Below, in pieces: positions 1 through 7,705 of a DNA stretch of 13,677 nt. The notes beneath the pieces are model-generated. The model saw only the letters and a program-made list of their open reading frames with translations, was not told where the DNA came from and did no database searches. The stretch lies in assembly GCA_946481035.1 (NCBI GenBank), contig CAMLNK010000018.1, positions 1 to 13,677 on the forward strand. Reading direction: 5' to 3'. This DNA comes from an uncultured Dyadobacter sp. Its GTDB lineage: Bacteria; Bacteroidota; Bacteroidia; Cytophagales; Spirosomataceae. Positions within the stretch are counted from its first letter, which is position 1. Each line of letters opens with the position of its first letter. Position numbers and translations under genes: made by a program.

Positions 1-1
1 C

Positions 2-55
2 AAGGCCGTTCACGCGGCGATGGTGAACCCGGCAGCATCGTTGAAGAATGATTAA
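2..55 (+). CDS. C-terminal tail of an upstream FtsX-like permease (partial)
   Basis: The first 55 bases encode the last 17 codons of a gene entering from the left, in the frame starting at base 2 and ending in TAA at 53-55. The peptide reads KAVHAAMVNPAASLKND. It matches the terminal signature of the complete permeases in this window, which end K/RAAV/L-x-NPVxSLKRE. It is therefore most likely the end of another member of the same array, making at least seven tandem copies. Seen: the short matching tail only. Inferred: that the missing part is a full permease. The tail ends AASLKND instead of VxSLKRE, so it is a more diverged paralogue. The next gene begins at most 30 nt downstream, with no hairpin spacer between them. 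Confidence 0.75.
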   Translation, partial: KAVHAAMVNPAASLKND

Positions 56-85
56 ATGCTTAAATCCAAATTATACCTGACAGCC

Positions 86-2467
86 ATGTTAAAAAACTAT
101 TTCAAAATCGCCTTCCGGAACTTGTGGAAGCATAAGGTATTTTCACTAATCAATGTGATGGGGCTGACGGTGGGGATGTCGGCCTGCTTGCTGATTTCGA
201 TGTATGTCAATTTCGAACTCACCTACGACGCATTCCACTCCAAATCGGACCGCATTTACCGGCTGGTAACGGATGTCATAACGCCTTCCGAAACCATCCA
301 TGCAGGCGTTACTTCCTGGGCGTACGGGCCGACCATCAAACAGGATTTTCCCGAGGTCGAAGCCTACACGCGCACCAATGGCGGCAGTTTCCTGGTACGG
401 AAAGGAGATATCAAATTTCAGGAGGAAGCAACGGTATTTGCCGACTCATCGCTTTTCCGTGTTTTTGATTTCAAACTGATCCAGGGTGATCCGAAAACGG
501 CACTTAAAGAGCCGCTAAGCATTGTTTTTACGGAAAAAGCGGCCAAAAAGTATTTTGGTGACAGCGACCCGGTCGGGCAGACATTGCTGCTGACGGGCGA
601 TGGCCTTCCGGCGAAGGTGACCGGTGTGATGAAAGACATTCCTGAGAATTCCCTGATCAAAGGGGATATGTTCGTTTCGATGACCACCATGACGCAGCGT
701 TTCAATCGTGAAATCGATGAGCAATGGGGCAATTTCGGAGCGACGACTTACCTGCTCCTGAAACAGGGGACGAACAGCAAAGCTTTGGAAAAAAAGCTGC
801 CGGCTTACCTCGAGCGCCGCGCGGGCAAGCTTATGCGTGAGGCAAAAATGTCCTATAAGCTGTTCCTCGAACCCCTGCTCGACGTGCATTTGCATTCGGA
901 GCGGGATGTGGCTGAAAAAGGCAGTATGAGTAACGTATATGTATTCTCGGTGGTGGCGGTTTTCATTCTCCTGATCGCCTGCATCAATTTCGTGAACCTC
1001 ACTACCGCACGCTCGGCCGAGCGTGCCAAGGAAGTAGGCATACGCAAGGTGGTGGGCGCGGCCAGGGGACTGCTGGCCAGGCAGTTTGTGAGCGAGTCGG
1101 TGCTGCTCTGCCTGATCGCCTTCGTGTTTTCAATCATGCTTTCCGCCGCGCTGATTCCGATGTTCAATAATCTGGCCGGGAAAGTGATCGTATCCGGCAT
1201 ATTTGCCGATCCTTCGTTTCTTGTATACATGCTGGCGGCGGCGATCCTGATTGGTGTCCTGGCCGGTATTTACCCGGCATTTGTACTGTCGTCGTTTGAG
1301 CCGGTAACGGTTTTGAAAGGCCGTTTTACAACCAGTATCAAAGGTGTTTTGCTGAGGAAAGGGCTGGTTACGGTTCAGTTTGCCATTTCGATCGCGCTGA
1401 TTATCGCTACCATGATCGTCTACATTCAGATGAATTACATGCGCAACCGCGACCTCGGTTTCAGCAAGGATCAAATGCTGGTGGTCAGTGCGGAAGGAGA
1501 TCCCAAACGTGAGGCGTTCAAAGAATCGCTGCGCGGACTCACAGGTGTTAAATCTGTGGCTGCATCGTCGAGCGTTCCGGGCGGTCCGAACCGGGGTGCA
1601 TATTCGGAAATCGAGAACAAAAGCGGTGAATTGCAGGTAGCCAATCTGGATCTCTATTTCGTTGATTTTGACTATATCCCGCAATTCGGACTGAAAATGG
1701 CTGCGGGCAGGGCATTTTCGAAGGAATTCGGAACGGATACGACCCAGGCGATGGTGATGAACGAAGCTGCCGTAAAACTGTTGGGTTATGCCAAGCCCGA
1801 AGACGCGATCGGACGCCGTTTCAAGCAATGGGGGCGCGAGGGCAAGATCATCGGGGTGATCAAAGACTTCCATTTCCGTTCGCTGCAGGAAGCCATCAAA
1901 CCGCTCACCATGCGTATCGAACCGGATGGCACGGAGCTCGTTGCCGTAAAAATCGAGGGAGACCGCTTGAAGGAAACCGTGGCCGCAGTGGAGGAGAAGT
2001 GGAAAGAAATTGTTCCGGCCAGACCGTTCAATTACTATTTTATGGATGAGTTCTTCGACCGGCAATACCGCAGCGAGGAACGTTTCGAAAAGCTGTTTTT
2101 CAATTTTGCGATCCTGGCGATATTCATTTCCTGCCTCGGTTTGCTCGGACTAGCATCTTACAGCACCATGCAGCGCACCAAGGAGATTGGCGTACGGAAG
2201 GTAATGGGTGCATCCATTGCCAGCATTGTGGGGCTGCTTTCCATGGACTTTCTCAAATTGGTCCTTATTGCATTCGTGGTGGCGTCGCCCGTTGCCTATT
2301 TTGGAATGAGCCGCTGGCTGGAAAACTTCGCCTACCGAACCGATATTTACTGGTGGGTTTTCGTGATCGCGGCGGTGTTGTCTACCACCATTGCCTTCAT
2401 TACGGTCAGTTTCCAAAGCATCAGGGCCGCCGTGATGAACCCGGTGAAGAGTTTGAGGAGTGAGTAG
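86..2467 (+). CDS. ABC transporter permease, MacB/FtsX-like, tandem two-unit (permease 1)
   Basis: A protein of 793 residues and a likely inner-membrane permease. Helix 1 is at about 19-41. A first MacB-type periplasmic domain (42-283) carries KYFGDSDPVG near 155 and VTGVMKDIPENS. FtsX unit 1 has helices near 284-305, 338-359 and 378-403, with the coupling motif KEVGIRKVVGA at 315-325. The second unit repeats this plan: helix near 426-448, periplasmic domain with GRAFSKEF near 541 and GVIKDFHFRSL near 590, then helices near 670-692, 721-741 and 757-777 with KEIGVRKVMGA at 699-709. It ends NPVKSLRSE. In the family, this motif faces the ATPase; no ATPase is encoded here. I chose ATG 86 because MLKNYFKIAFRNLW aligns with the other paralogues' starts. 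ATG 56, abutting the previous stop, would add ten residues, MLKSKLYLTA. Substrate is unknown; efflux or lipoprotein-type export are both possible. Confidence 0.95.
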   Translation: MLKNYFKIAFRNLWKHKVFSLINVMGLTVGMSACLLISMYVNFELTYDAFHSKSDRIYRLVTDVITPSETIHAGVTSWAYGPTIKQDFPEVEAYTRTNGGSFLVRKGDIKFQEEATVFADSSLFRVFDFKLIQGDPKTALKEPLSIVFTEKAAKKYFGDSDPVGQTLLLTGDGLPAKVTGVMKDIPENSLIKGDMFVSMTTMTQRFNREIDEQWGNFGATTYLLLKQGTNSKALEKKLPAYLERRAGKLMREAKMSYKLFLEPLLDVHLHSERDVAEKGSMSNVYVFSVVAVFILLIACINFVNLTTARSAERAKEVGIRKVVGAARGLLARQFVSESVLLCLIAFVFSIMLSAALIPMFNNLAGKVIVSGIFADPSFLVYMLAAAILIGVLAGIYPAFVLSSFEPVTVLKGRFTTSIKGVLLRKGLVTVQFAISIALIIATMIVYIQMNYMRNRDLGFSKDQMLVVSAEGDPKREAFKESLRGLTGVKSVAASSSVPGGPNRGAYSEIENKSGELQVANLDLYFVDFDYIPQFGLKMAAGRAFSKEFGTDTTQAMVMNEAAVKLLGYAKPEDAIGRRFKQWGREGKIIGVIKDFHFRSLQEAIKPLTMRIEPDGTELVAVKIEGDRLKETVAAVEEKWKEIVPARPFNYYFMDEFFDRQYRSEERFEKLFFNFAILAIFISCLGLLGLASYSTMQRTKEIGVRKVMGASIASIVGLLSMDFLKLVLIAFVVASPVAYFGMSRWLENFAYRTDIYWWVFVIAAVLSTTIAFITVSFQSIRAAVMNPVKSLRSE

Positions 2468-2477
2468 CCTTGGTTTA

Positions 2478-2517
2478 CGGCCATGCTTCCCGTTCCAAAT
2501 CGAACGGGCTGTGTCCG
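2478..2517 (+). terminator. Imperfect stem-loop after permease 1 (possible terminator or attenuator)
   Basis: Eleven bases after the permease 1 stop, CCCGTTC (2489-2495) pairs perfectly with GAACGGG (2502-2508) around the six-base loop CAAATC. The outer bases 2478-2485 pair with 2510-2517 with one mismatch and two G-T wobbles, so the whole element is an imperfect hairpin of about 40 nt. There is no T-run immediately after it; the nearest T-rich stretch starts near 2535. It is therefore not a textbook intrinsic terminator. Its position just after a stop, in the only large gap lacking the purine/pyrimidine hairpin, makes an end-of-transcript role plausible. Confidence 0.4.
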
Positions 2518-2537
2518 ATAGTGAACACCCCTGATTT

Positions 2538-2550
2538 GTTTTATTAAAAC
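2538..2550. repeat. 13-bp perfect AT-rich palindrome
   Basis: GTTTTA-T-TAAAAC is a perfect dyad about a central T, lying in the AT-rich middle of the 189-bp gap between permeases 1 and 2. It could be an operator-like site or part of the promoter region of permease 2. Short AT-rich palindromes also occur by chance, so only the symmetry is certain. Confidence 0.35.
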
Positions 2551-2572
2551 ATAAAAAATTGATTTTCAGATA

Positions 2573-2606
2573 ATTGTGATATTGTGATTGACTGGTGCAT
2601 AATTTG
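2573..2606 (+). promoter_or_regulatory. Candidate promoter region of permease 2 with tandem octamer
   Basis: The octamer ATTGTGAT occurs twice back to back (2573-2588), followed by TTG and then TAATTTG at 2600-2606. Bacteroidota housekeeping promoters have a -7 box TAnnTTTG and a -33 TTG. TAATTTG is one base short of that box, and the TTG spacings available (15 or 23 nt) are not the usual 19-21. The direct repeat could be a regulator-binding site. The region 2468-2656 contains no credible gene, and this is its best promoter candidate. The evidence is weak. Confidence 0.25.
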
Positions 2607-2656
2607 ACTGTCAAAATGGGAAAATCCATCCGTCAACCCCCGTAACCGGCGCAGTT

Positions 2657-5074
2657 ATGATATCCAGTTATCTGAAAATTGCTCTGCGGAGCCTCTGGAA
2701 CAAGAAGGCTTTCGCTTCCATTAATATTTTCGGACTGGCCATCGGGCTGGCGACCTGCATGCTGATCCTCCTGTTCGTGCAGCATGAGCTGAGCTACGAC
2801 CGCTTTAACAAGAATGCCGACCGCATCTTCCGGGTCACAATACACGGCCGGATCGGTGGTAACGATATCAACATCGCGGGTGCGTCCGCTCCCGCAGGCC
2901 CCGCGCTCATGCGCGACTACCCGGGCGTGGAGGCGTACACGAGGCTCAGTACCAATGGGACTTTTCTTGTCAAAAATGGTGAAAAGCGCTTCCTGGAAGA
3001 GCGGATTACTTTTACCGATTCCAATTTCTTCAATTTCTTTTCCATACCCCTGTTGAAGGGCGACGCGAATAGCGTGCTCAAAGAGCCGAAGACCATCGTT
3101 CTGACCAAATCCATGGCATTGAAATACTTCGGAAGCAATGACCCGATCGGAAAGAGCCTCGACCTGGGCAATATCGGTTTGTTCCGCGTCACGGGCGTTT
3201 GCGAAGATGTGCCTTCCAACTCGCATTTCCATTATGATTTCTTTGGGTCGATGAAGTCGATTACGCTGGGTGAGAAATGGCTTTCAAGCGGGGCGCATAC
3301 CTACGTTTTGCTGCATAAGGGCTATCCGGCCGAAAAGCTCTTGGCGCAGATGCCGCAGCTTGTCAGGAAATACGTTGGTCCGGAAATCCAGGAATTCCTG
3401 GGCATGAGCTATGACGAGTACCTGCGCAAAGGCGACAAGTTGGGCTTCGGTTTGCAGCCCTTAACCGACATTCACCTCACTTCCAACCTCGAAAACGAGC
3501 TGGAAGGCAATAGTAACATCAAATACATTTACATTTTCACCGCCATTGCGGCATTCATCCTCCTTATTGCCTGCATCAATTTCATGAACCTCTCCACGGC
3601 CGGTTCGGCGGGGCGGGCAAAGGAAGTGGGTGTGCGTAAAGTAATGGGCTCGGTGCGTCAGCAGCTCATGGCGCAGTTCCTTATCGAATCGGTTTTGGTG
3701 ACGCTTTTTGCACTTCTGGTTGCATTCGGGCTGGTGGTGCTGCTTTTGCCGGGGTTCAACAATCTGGCCGGCAAGCAGTTTGATCTCCAAGCCATTTTGA
3801 ATGCCCGGATGGTCGCCTACGCTTTGGCGGGGTGTTTGATCGTCGGCTTGCTGGCAGGTAGCTACCCAGCGTTTTTTCTGTCGGCTTTCAGGCCGGTAGC
3901 GGTGCTGAAAGGGAGCATTCAGGCGGGCGTCAAGAGCGGCTGGCTTCGGAATACGTTGGTTACCATTCAGTTTGTGGTCTCCGTCGCGATGATCATCGGC
4001 ACGACGGTCGTTTATCAGCAGCTGCGTTTTATCCAGAATAAGAATTTAGGTTTTAACAAAGACCAGGTGCTGATCCTTCACGACACCTATTTGCTGGGGG
4101 ATAAGGCGAAGACTTTCAAGGAACAGCTGCGTAACCTTTCGGCGGTAAGCAGCGTGACCCTCGCAGGCTATATTCCCGCGGGTAATTCCAATAACGGCAC
4201 CGACGGTTTCCTGCCCGAAAGTGCCGAGAACAACGGTACCCCATACCGTTTTACGACTTACCAGGTCGATGAAGACTACCTGAAAACGCTGGGTATCGGC
4301 CTTGTTACGGGTAGAAACTTCTCAAAAAGTTTTGGTGGCGATAGTGCATCCGTGTTGATCAACGAAGCGGCAGCAAAGCAATTGGGCTGGAAAGATCCCA
4401 TCGGAAAGCGTTTGATGACAGTCGGTAACGGCACGCCCGAAAGCAGAAGGACCTATACCGTCGTGGGCGTAACCAAAGATTTTCATTTCCGCTCGATGCA
4501 CGAGCGCATTGCGCCGTTAGTGATGTTCTATGGCGGCGACCGCTACCAAATCGCCGTCCGCATTAAAACAAATGACATTCCGGGCTTGATCAAGACATTG
4601 GAAAAGACTTGGAAAGCCACTTCGGATAACCCGTTCGCCTATTCGTTCCTCGATGAACGCTTTAATAATATGTACGAATCGGAGCAGCGGGTAGGGAAGC
4701 TGTTCGGGATTTTCGCGGGGCTTGCAGTGGTAATCGCCTGCCTCGGGCTGTTCGGACTGGCAGCCTTTACGACTCTTCAGCGTACCAAGGAAATAGGCGT
4801 CCGCAAGGTGCTGGGGGCTTCGGTACTGAGTATCGTCTCATTGCTCTCCAAAGATTTCGTGAAACTCGTCGGTATTGCCATCGTCATTGCCTCGCCACTG
4901 GCCTGGTACGGGATGAACCAATGGTTGTCGGATTTCGCCTATAAAATCAACATCGAATGGTGGGTATTCCCGCTGGCCGGCGTGCTGGCGGTAGGTGTTG
5001 CCTTGCTAACGGTTAGTTTTCAGAGTATTAAGGCTGCGTTGACGAATCCGGTGAAGAGTTTGAAAAGAGAGTAA
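2657..5074 (+). CDS. ABC transporter permease, MacB/FtsX-like, tandem two-unit (permease 2)
   Basis: A protein of 805 residues with the same two-unit, eight-helix plan as permease 1. Predicted helices lie near 19-41, 290-313, 345-366, 385-411, 434-456, 681-704, 733-753 and 768-789. Coupling motifs are KEVGVRKVMGS at 322-332 and KEIGVRKVLGA at 711-721. Periplasmic domain 1 shows KYFGSNDPIGK near 156 and VTGVCEDVPSNSH; domain 2 shows GRNFSKSFGGDS near 552, INEAAAKQLGW, and GVTKDFHFRSM near 604. All family motifs are intact, which suggests a working permease. The start MISSYLKIALRSLW lines up with the paralogues, and no in-frame ATG extends it plausibly. It has the longest upstream gap (189 nt), so it may head its own transcript. 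The stop is followed at once by the first purine/pyrimidine hairpin. Its 3' end closely matches permease 4 at the DNA level. Confidence 0.96.
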   Translation: MISSYLKIALRSLWNKKAFASINIFGLAIGLATCMLILLFVQHELSYDRFNKNADRIFRVTIHGRIGGNDINIAGASAPAGPALMRDYPGVEAYTRLSTNGTFLVKNGEKRFLEERITFTDSNFFNFFSIPLLKGDANSVLKEPKTIVLTKSMALKYFGSNDPIGKSLDLGNIGLFRVTGVCEDVPSNSHFHYDFFGSMKSITLGEKWLSSGAHTYVLLHKGYPAEKLLAQMPQLVRKYVGPEIQEFLGMSYDEYLRKGDKLGFGLQPLTDIHLTSNLENELEGNSNIKYIYIFTAIAAFILLIACINFMNLSTAGSAGRAKEVGVRKVMGSVRQQLMAQFLIESVLVTLFALLVAFGLVVLLLPGFNNLAGKQFDLQAILNARMVAYALAGCLIVGLLAGSYPAFFLSAFRPVAVLKGSIQAGVKSGWLRNTLVTIQFVVSVAMIIGTTVVYQQLRFIQNKNLGFNKDQVLILHDTYLLGDKAKTFKEQLRNLSAVSSVTLAGYIPAGNSNNGTDGFLPESAENNGTPYRFTTYQVDEDYLKTLGIGLVTGRNFSKSFGGDSASVLINEAAAKQLGWKDPIGKRLMTVGNGTPESRRTYTVVGVTKDFHFRSMHERIAPLVMFYGGDRYQIAVRIKTNDIPGLIKTLEKTWKATSDNPFAYSFLDERFNNMYESEQRVGKLFGIFAGLAVVIACLGLFGLAAFTTLQRTKEIGVRKVLGASVLSIVSLLSKDFVKLVGIAIVIASPLAWYGMNQWLSDFAYKINIEWWVFPLAGVLAVGVALLTVSFQSIKAALTNPVKSLKRE

Positions 5075-5152
5075 AGGGAGGAAGGGAGGATGGAGGAAAG
5101 GGAGAATGGAAAAGCCCCTTTCGTCCCCTTCCTCCTTCCTCCTTTCCTCCCC
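5075..5152 (+). repeat. Purine/pyrimidine hairpin spacer A (permeases 2-3)
   Basis: The base after the TAA starts a purine tract that reads as degenerate octamers such as AGGGAGGA and TGGAGGAA. A C/T-rich tract (CCTCC and TTCCTCC units) complements it. Bases 5076-5103 pair with 5124-5151 without gaps: 25 of 28 positions are Watson-Crick and one more is a G-T wobble; the remaining two, T-T and A-C, are unpaired. The loop is 20 nt (5104-5123). After the hairpin come CCAAAAA and then the leader GATACAATT before the ATG at 5171. A run of A, not T, follows, so it does not fit an intrinsic terminator on this strand. Confidence 0.9.
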
Positions 5153-5170
5153 AAAAACCACGATACAATT

Positions 5171-7600
5171 ATGCTAAAAAGTTATCTAAAAATCATCTTC
5201 CGCAACCTTTGGAAAAATAAGGGGTATTCGGCGATTAATATTGGCGGGTTGGCAATGGGAATGGGTGTGGCCATGCTGATCGGCCTTTGGATTTATGATG
5301 AACTTTCATTCAACCGCTATTTTAAAAATTACGACCGGGTAGGGCAGGTGCTGCAAAACCGGGTGGAGCACAGCGAAAAGAAAACGTGGTTTTCGTTGCC
5401 TGTACCCTATATAGAAGAGCTGAAAACGCATTATTCCGGCAATTTTAAACGGATTGTCGCTTCCACGCAGACCGGTGAGAACATTCTCACGGCGGGCGAC
5501 ACGAAACTGTCCCGCAATGGCCAGTTTATCGAGGCGGCAGCGCTGGAAATGTTTGGGCTGCGCATGGTACGGGGCTCGTGGTCGGCGCTGGACGACCAGC
5601 AGGGCATTATCCTCTCCCGATCGACCGCCCGCGCACTCTTCGGCGATACCGATCCGATGAACAAGCTTGTGAAGGTCGATACCGAAATGAATCTCAAAGT
5701 GACGGGCGTTTTTGAAGATTTTCCGCAAAATACGAAGTTCAGCAACGTCCAGTTTATGGCTTCGTGGGACTACTTTTTGGAGAAGAACCGCTACATGCGG
5801 GATAAGAAATGGGATAACCATGCGATCTGGATCTTTACCGAGCTGGCCGACAATGCCGATTTTGAAACAGCCAGCCAGGCCATCCGCCTTTCCGAACTGA
5901 ATGCGATCCGCAAAATGGACGATATGCGGGAGGAAGCCGCCACCCGCCCCGAAATGTGGGTGCACCCGATGAAAGACTGGCATTTGTACTCCGATTTCCG
6001 GAATGGCGCAGTGGGCGACGGACCCGTAAAATATGTCTGGATGGTCGGCCTGATCGGCTTTTTTGTCCTTTTGCTGGCCTGTATCAATTTCGTAAACCTG
6101 AGCACCGCGCGGTCGGAGAAGCGCGCGCGGGAGGTGGGCGTACGCAAGGCGATCGGCTCCATGCGTATGCAGCTGGTCGGGCAGTTTTTCAGCGAATCAT
6201 TCCTGGTGGTGCTGCTGTCGTTTGGGGTGGCGCTGGTGGGTTTGGTACTATCGCTGCCGTGGTTCAACAACCTGGCGGCGAAGCAAATGGTCATTCCGTG
6301 GGGTAATGCTTGGTTCTGGATTTACAGCGCGGGGTTCGTGCTGCTTACATCGGTGCTGGCGGGGAGCTATCCGGCCATTTACCTTACATCTTTCCAACCC
6401 GTGAAGGTGCTCAAAGGCTCCGGAGCGTCGCTGAGGACGAATTTCGGACGATTTGCCTACACACCACGCCAGGTACTAGTGGTATTGCAGTTCACCATTT
6501 CGGTCACTCTGATCATCTGTACCAGCATCGTTTACAGGCAGATCAAATTCGCAAAGGAACGTCCCGTCGGTTATTCTCGTGACGGCTTGGTGATGGTACC
6601 GATGAAAACCGACGATTTTTATGGAAAAGCCGACATTATCCGCACCGAATTGAAGAATACCGGCATGGTGGAGGAAGTGGCCGAATCACAAAGCCCGATT
6701 ACCGGTGTGTGGTCTTCCAACGAAGGTTTCAGCTGGAAAGGAATGCCGGAGGGTTTTGTAGAAACATTCGCGACGCTGACGGTCTCACCGGAATATGCGA
6801 AAACAGCCGGCTGGCAATTTGTGAGCGGGCGTAATTTTTCGAAAGATTTTGCTTCCGATTCGTCGGGCTTCGTTATCAACGAATCGGCGGCGCGGCTGCT
6901 GGGCGTTGCCGATCCGGTAGGAATGACGGTTTCGTGGAAAAGCCAGTGGATGACCGATAATGTCCGCAAATCGTTCACGGTCCTCGGGGTTGTGAAGGAT
7001 ATGGTGATGGAATCGCCGTTCGCGCCCGTGAAACCGACCGTTTTCTTCTTGTTCGGTTCGCCCAACTGGATCAATATCAAACTGAATCCGAATGTAAGTT
7101 CTGCCACTGCTTTACCAGCTATTGAAAATGTGTTCAGGAAGCTGGTACCTGCTGCGCCGTTCGAATACAAGTTTGCCGACCAGGAATACGACGCCAAATT
7201 CAGGACAGAGGAGCGGATCGGAAAGCTGGCAGGTTTTTTCGCTGCATTGGCCGTCCTGATCAGCTGCCTCGGCCTATTCGGGCTGGCCTCCTTCACTGCT
7301 GAGCAGCGTACCAAGGAAATAGGCATCCGCAAAGTGCTGGGAGCATCGGTAACGGCGTTGTGGGGGATGCTTTCCAAAGATTTCGTGTCATTGGTAGCCG
7401 TCGCCAGCCTCATAGCCGTGCCGCTGGCCTGGTATGCAATGAGCGAATGGCTCCAAAATTATCAGTACCGCACCGAAATCAGCTGGTGGATATTTGTCCT
7501 CGCAGGCGCAGGTGCCCTAGCACTCACGCTCGCGACGGTCAGCTATCAGGCGGTTAAGGCGGCGGTGACGAATCCTGTTACGAGTTTGAAAAGGGAATAA
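5171..7600 (+). CDS. ABC transporter permease, MacB/FtsX-like, tandem two-unit (permease 3)
   Basis: A protein of 809 residues. Helices are predicted near 19-42, 287-311, 343-364, 381-408, 436-458, 685-708, 737-757 and 772-793. Unit 1 has REVGVRKAIGS at 320-330 (R replaces the usual first K); unit 2 has KEIGIRKVLGA at 715-725. Periplasmic domain 1 reads FGDTDPMNK and VTGVFEDFPQNTKF; domain 2 reads GRNFSKDFASDS near 553 and GVVKDMVMES in place of the KDFHFRS version. I chose ATG 5171 because MLKSYLKIIFRNLW matches the paralogues. An in-frame ATG at 5090 would add 27 residues (MEER...PPFLPKNHDTI) read straight through hairpin A, which I regard as an annotation trap. The N-terminal region YSAINIGGLA.GM.VAMLIGLW.YDE is nearly shared with permease 6, so these two are probably sister copies. 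Confidence 0.96.
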   Translation: MLKSYLKIIFRNLWKNKGYSAINIGGLAMGMGVAMLIGLWIYDELSFNRYFKNYDRVGQVLQNRVEHSEKKTWFSLPVPYIEELKTHYSGNFKRIVASTQTGENILTAGDTKLSRNGQFIEAAALEMFGLRMVRGSWSALDDQQGIILSRSTARALFGDTDPMNKLVKVDTEMNLKVTGVFEDFPQNTKFSNVQFMASWDYFLEKNRYMRDKKWDNHAIWIFTELADNADFETASQAIRLSELNAIRKMDDMREEAATRPEMWVHPMKDWHLYSDFRNGAVGDGPVKYVWMVGLIGFFVLLLACINFVNLSTARSEKRAREVGVRKAIGSMRMQLVGQFFSESFLVVLLSFGVALVGLVLSLPWFNNLAAKQMVIPWGNAWFWIYSAGFVLLTSVLAGSYPAIYLTSFQPVKVLKGSGASLRTNFGRFAYTPRQVLVVLQFTISVTLIICTSIVYRQIKFAKERPVGYSRDGLVMVPMKTDDFYGKADIIRTELKNTGMVEEVAESQSPITGVWSSNEGFSWKGMPEGFVETFATLTVSPEYAKTAGWQFVSGRNFSKDFASDSSGFVINESAARLLGVADPVGMTVSWKSQWMTDNVRKSFTVLGVVKDMVMESPFAPVKPTVFFLFGSPNWINIKLNPNVSSATALPAIENVFRKLVPAAPFEYKFADQEYDAKFRTEERIGKLAGFFAALAVLISCLGLFGLASFTAEQRTKEIGIRKVLGASVTALWGMLSKDFVSLVAVASLIAVPLAWYAMSEWLQNYQYRTEISWWIFVLAGAGALALTLATVSYQAVKAAVTNPVTSLKRE

Positions 7601-7692
7601 AGGAGAAAGGGAGAATGGAGTAAAGGAGGAAAGGGAAGATGGAGAAAGTATACAATTCCCTTTCCTCCCGTTCCTCCATCCTCCTTCCTCCC
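7601..7692 (+). repeat. Purine/pyrimidine hairpin spacer B (permeases 3-4)
   Basis: This is the longest purine arm: six consecutive octamer-like units (7601-7648) interrupted by single T residues. Bases 7601-7637 pair with 7656-7692 through about 31 Watson-Crick pairs, with a few mismatches and two single-base bulges. The innermost 13 pairs (GGAGGAAAGGGAA with its complement) are perfect. The loop is 18 nt and contains TATACAA. The ATG of permease 4 follows 13 nt later, after CAAAAATATAAACT. The gap is open in the frame of the flanking genes until a TAA at 7700-7702. Confidence 0.88.
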
Positions 7693-7705
7693 AAAAATAT
7701 AAACT

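Noticed and set aside
56..85. Earlier ATG of permease 1 abutting the previous stop
   Set aside because: The ten extra residues have no counterpart in the paralogues, and MLKNYFKIAFRNL at 86 aligns exactly with the family start. It remains a possible alternative start.
1130..2065. 311-codon open frame on the - strand inside permease 1
   Set aside because: It is fully antisense to conserved permease domains, with no family resemblance and no independent start context.
5076..5151. Hairpin spacers as intrinsic terminators
   Set aside because: No T-run follows any of the four hairpins on the + strand; an A-rich leader and start codon come directly after. Termination by another mechanism cannot be excluded.
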